A DNA stretch of 64,000 nucleotides from Planctomycetaceae bacterium. Lineage in GTDB: Bacteria > Planctomycetota > Planctomycetia > Planctomycetales > Planctomycetaceae. Below, in pieces: positions 61,791 through 64,000 of the stretch. The stretch spans positions 62,001 to 126,000 of the forward strand of contig JAWKUA010000012.1 in the NCBI GenBank assembly GCA_041398785.1, in the 5' to 3' direction. The notes beneath the pieces were generated by a model that worked only from the letters and a program-made list of their open reading frames with translations, did not search any database and was not told the DNA's origin. The stretch's first letter is position 1. Every line of letters starts with the position of its first letter. The translations under genes were made by a program, and so were the position numbers.

Positions 61791-62003
61791 ACTCGCCTGC
61801 CTGCGACACGCCGGCTGCCCGGACGGTACAAATACCAAACCTGACACCCAAGACTTCGAACCTTGCCCTCTTCAATACTCATCCCCGACAACACCCGCGT
61901 CCAGTGCCGTTCCCTGCAGTCGCGACCCCTGAGGCGTAAACAAACTGGTAGACTCGCCCGTCGATCCCTTCGCTCAGAAACTGCACGCGCCTCGTCAGCG
62001 AAC

Positions 62004-62267
62004 ATCACGTTCACCCGCCCGGTTTCCAGCGGCGTTCCGAGTTCTCCATCAACTTCTTGCGGCAGCTGGCGACGTGGTTATTGACCAATTCGCTGGCGGA
62101 AACACCACGGGAGGCTGTGGTCGAACGTCTCGGTCGCTAATGGATCGCGATGGACCTGAGCAAAGACTACCTGGAGGCAAGCCAGTTCGGCGTATGTCTG
62201 TCGCACGATTGCCAAGTCCTTCGAAGCTCTCACCGAAGCTCGCCATTTCGAAGAATCGTCGGGATGA
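62004..62267 (+). pseudogene. Decayed N6/N4 DNA methyltransferase C-terminal end
   Basis: Three linked frames carry the carboxyl end of a beta-type DNA methyltransferase. Frame one: ARFPAAFRVLHQLLA then VVIDQFAGGNTTG, matching the D-P-F-x-G-S/G-N-T-T-G SAM-binding motif. After a one-base shift near 62111: AVVERLGR, a stop (TAA at 62138-62140), then WIAMDLSKDYLEASQF, matching the usual LGRxWIAxE-x5-YLxxS-x-RF. After a second shift near 62189: AYVCRTIAKSFEALTEARHF, ending at 62267. Two frameshifts and a nonsense codon make it non-functional. N-terminus and catalytic (D/N/S)PP(Y/W/F) motif are not in the window as coding sequence. Confidence 0.78.
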
Positions 62268-62820
62268 CGCACACAGGTTTGAACAGATGGAGACGCTGGC
62301 GACGACGTGAGTTCGCGCCTACCCCGCAGACCGACCGCCGCAACTGAGGTTTCGCTCGGCTTTGAACGAACCCGGTGACGAGCGGGCGAACTGATGGAGC
62401 CCGCTGACCGTTCAAAGCACGCGAATCAACCCGCCGCGTAACACTGATCAATGTCCCCGAATGGCCCCGCAAAGGCGTCGCAAGTGATGCTCGCCACAGC
62501 GATCGGTATCACTTGATACTTGTCCCCACCCGATTTCGGCTCCATCAGGGTCATCAGTATCACGGCAACTCAGGAAGCAACGATCCAACGAGATCGTGTT
62601 TCGAGCGTTCGTTCCTCCAAGTCGCTGCCGCCGACTACTCATTCCATGCGAAGAATGAGATACTGCAACAATCATCAAAATCGAGGGTGCACCCATGTGC
62701 GCGACAAGTTGTTCAGAAGGCTGCGACACCGGAAGTGGACAAGCAAAAATACAATGACGAATCAGATCGTTGGTGGATCGTAGCCGCTTGTGTTACGGCG
62801 GCCATCTGCGGACTTGCCGC
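62268..62820. other. Region without a supportable gene
   Basis: Short frames in both directions have no ribosome site and no family-like composition. Toward the right end one plus-strand frame (through about 62813) reads YNDESDRWWIVAACVTAAICGLA, which looks like a charged tail and a membrane helix and may be the 5' part of the small membrane gene at 62824, shifted by one base. Confidence 0.4.
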
Positions 62821-62823
62821 GCC

Positions 62824-63129
62824 ATGTGGTACTTCCCCACGTCGAAATGGGCGTGGATACTTGTCGCGACTATTCTGCTCTTTGCCGCCGTCTTCTACTT
62901 CAACCCAAGATACAAATACTGGCATCGAGCAAGTTGGTGCTTTGGAATCGCCGGAGTACTCGGATTGCTGCCAACCTTCACGCTGAAGGCAAACGTAGAA
63001 GGCGTTGCCGCGATTGAATTCCTGTCAGAGTCGTCACCGATCACGGTCCTGGATTTCTCGGAGCAGGATTGGTGCTTGCTTGGTTCGACTCGCGTCAGCA
63101 CCGCCCACACAAAGCAAAGTTCGCCGTAG
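62824..63129 (+). CDS. Small membrane protein, possibly 5'-frameshifted
   Basis: From ATG 62824 the frame reads WYFPTSKWAWILVATILLFAAVF, then a Trp/Tyr-rich loop and a second helix GIAGVLGLLPTF, giving two helices in about 101 residues. The frame immediately upstream in another phase (ending about 62813) supplies a hydrophobic helix that reads naturally into this one, so a one-base deletion near 62815 is likely. No family recognised; the hydrophobic profile is the only evidence. Confidence 0.4.
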   Translation: MWYFPTSKWAWILVATILLFAAVFYFNPRYKYWHRASWCFGIAGVLGLLPTFTLKANVEGVAAIEFLSESSPITVLDFSEQDWCLLGSTRVSTAHTKQSSP

Positions 63130-63303
63130 AGTCCAACAATGTCAATTTGAGCCCAGTCATAGTTCGAATTCAATTGCCGGCCTCGAGGCGGGAAGAGACA
63201 TAGTTGTTCATCAGGGGGTTTCGAGGAAGTTCTCCTCGCCGCGCTTGATGTTCAGCGAATCGCCCCACTGCTTCCGTCCGAGGGCACTATAGAATCAACA
63301 GCA

Positions 63304-63567
63304 GTGGACGAAGAAATTGTCTGGCAGTTGGTAGATGACATCAAGTCCGGCACGACGTCGCCTGAAAGGAGGAAGCAACGCGGCTCATCACTCAATTGAG
63401 CCGTAGTTTCGATCGCGTGGTGGCAGATGGTCGAGCGTGTTGCGGACCGAATCCCTTCTTCTAATGGCAGAGGAGGAAAGAGCGAAGCTTGCCCAATCTC
63501 GTGCAAATGGCGAGGAAGTCGATCTCAACAGATTGCAAGATTTGCTAAGGGAGCTGAGGAATGTCTG
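63304..63567 (+). pseudogene. Small helical protein, apparently frameshifted twice
   Basis: Reading from GTG 63304: VDEEIVWQLVDDIKSGTTSPE, then a one-base shift near 63369 to EEATRLITQLSRSFDRVVADG, then a second near 63430 to VLRTESLLLMAEEERAKLAQ, continuing through EEVDLNRLQDLLRELRNV to TGA at 63565-63567. All three pieces have the same helical, charged, protein-like character, and together make about 88 residues. The stop overlaps the ATG of the next gene, a normal operon junction. The frame shifts are inferred, not proven. Confidence 0.4.
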
Positions 63568-64000
63568 AGCCAGCCCGTGGAAGTGACCATGATGCGAGAA
63601 TCGCCGCTCTCCGGGGATTTCAACGGTCCATCACATCGGGTGTTGATGCCGGCTTGGCGCAACTCGGCCCGTTGAATGATCCGGTGAGAGTCTTTGCCGC
63701 CTTGCAGCTTCTAATCCAGAATGATCGCTTCCAGGATGCCGTGGATCTTGTCGCTACTCGCCGACTCGATTGCAAGTGGGTTGAACAGGCAGTCTATGCC
63801 TATGTTGCGTTGAAAGACTTGGCTTCGCCAGAAGGCTACTCACGTTCGCCTTTGAGGAATGTGATGAAAAGTGGGTGTCAGATCGTTGTCGGCTGTTCGT
63901 CGCAGAAGCGGCGTTCACTGAGATTCTAAATGAGACATCAACAGACATCACAGTCGGCGAAGGCGGTATCTCCGACGACGACCGTGCCATTCTCGATCTT
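63561..64000 (+). pseudogene. Helical hypothetical protein, frameshifted near 63835 and cut by the window end
   Basis: From ATG 63561 (GGGAG upstream): about 90 residues, ARIAALRGFQRSITSGV, VRVFAALQLLIQNDRFQDAVDLVATR, KWVEQAVYAYVALKDLASPEG. The frame then turns to nonsense and stops at 63929. A second frame starting at CTA 63836 continues with LLTFAFEECDEKWVSDRC and LFVAEAAFTEILNETS to the last base without a stop, in the same acidic, helical style. A single missing base near 63833-63836 explains both. TPR-like helices are possible; no family recognised. Runs off the right edge. Confidence 0.5.

Noticed and set aside
61562..62014. A 150-residue minus-strand frame
   Set aside because: Arises from GC-rich hairpin repeats; Arg/Gly-heavy and without family features.
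62004..62267. The methyltransferase relic as partner of the HinP1I-like nuclease
   Set aside because: The two lie 45 kb apart, the relic is non-functional, and its target cannot be inferred.
1..64000. CRISPR array, tRNA or rRNA genes
   Set aside because: No regularly spaced direct repeats of 25-40 bases and no cloverleaf or rRNA-like sequence noticed by eye on either strand; a covariance-model scan would be decisive.

Overview
The window reads as a chromosomal segment of a planctomycete, probably from the Planctomycetaceae or a related uncultured lineage. The evidence is three DUF1501 proteins, two intact or frameshifted DUF1549/DUF1553 'planctomycete cytochrome' proteins, several Tat-exported Gfo/Idh-type oxidoreductases, a sulfatase, a neutral-ceramidase-like protein, an ECF sigma factor paired with a membrane Ser/Thr kinase, and GC-rich (about 60%) sequence. 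I saw no rRNA, tRNA or CRISPR. Genes lie on both strands in short operons, often with 4-base ATGA/GTGA overlaps.

Layout. 0-4 kb: the tail of a lipoprotein-like gene, then a signalling island (response regulator with its own ATPase domain, FHA-GAF histidine kinase, divergent HPt protein). 4-8 kb: a DUF1549/DUF1553 gene carrying a one-base frameshift, followed by its DUF1501 partner. 8-13 kb, minus strand: exported isoaspartyl peptidase, TerC-family membrane protein, and a tightly coupled lipid operon (SMR-like transporter, CDP-alcohol phosphatidyltransferase-like protein, CdsA, PlsC-type acyltransferase). 13-20 kb: B12/radical-SAM protein, Uma2-family protein, an IS3 transposase relic, a HinP1I-like restriction-nuclease homologue with a signal peptide that is translationally coupled to a sulfatase, a beta-carbonic-anhydrase-like protein, and a cytochrome P450. 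20-30 kb: an orphan hypothetical protein, membrane proteins, a ceramidase-like hydrolase and three Tat/Gfo-type proteins. 30-40 kb: a thioredoxin-fold lipoprotein lacking its cysteines, an esterase-TPR pair, a spermidine-synthase-like membrane protein, a PhoD phosphatase and a sialidase-like propeller. 40-46 kb: DUF1501, an amino-acid ABC transporter with a fused binding protein and permease, and a double-esterase fusion. 46-50 kb: ECF sigma factor, zinc-finger/kinase protein and exported coiled-coil protein. 50-59 kb: a 1341-residue multidomain redox protein divergent from a LamG-containing DUF1549/DUF1553-DUF1501 pair. 59-64 kb: RidA-like, GT87 and GYF/TM genes, then repeat-rich sequence holding a decayed DNA methyltransferase and several frameshifted reading frames at the right edge.

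Functionally, most of the window serves life in the large planctomycete periplasm: polysaccharide, sulfate-ester and lipid breakdown, c-type cytochromes, and exported oxidoreductases. The observation I rate most unusual is the exported HinP1I-like protein at 16418-17278. It keeps the restriction-enzyme core, including the catalytic Asp and Lys, but has a Ser where HinP1I has its catalytic Gln, carries a signal peptide, and has no methyltransferase beside it. Also notable are the four-module TIM barrel/cytochrome/propeller/cupredoxin protein and a CDP-alcohol phosphatidyltransferase with two metal-site Asp replaced by Asn. Family names here are from recall of motifs, with no database search.
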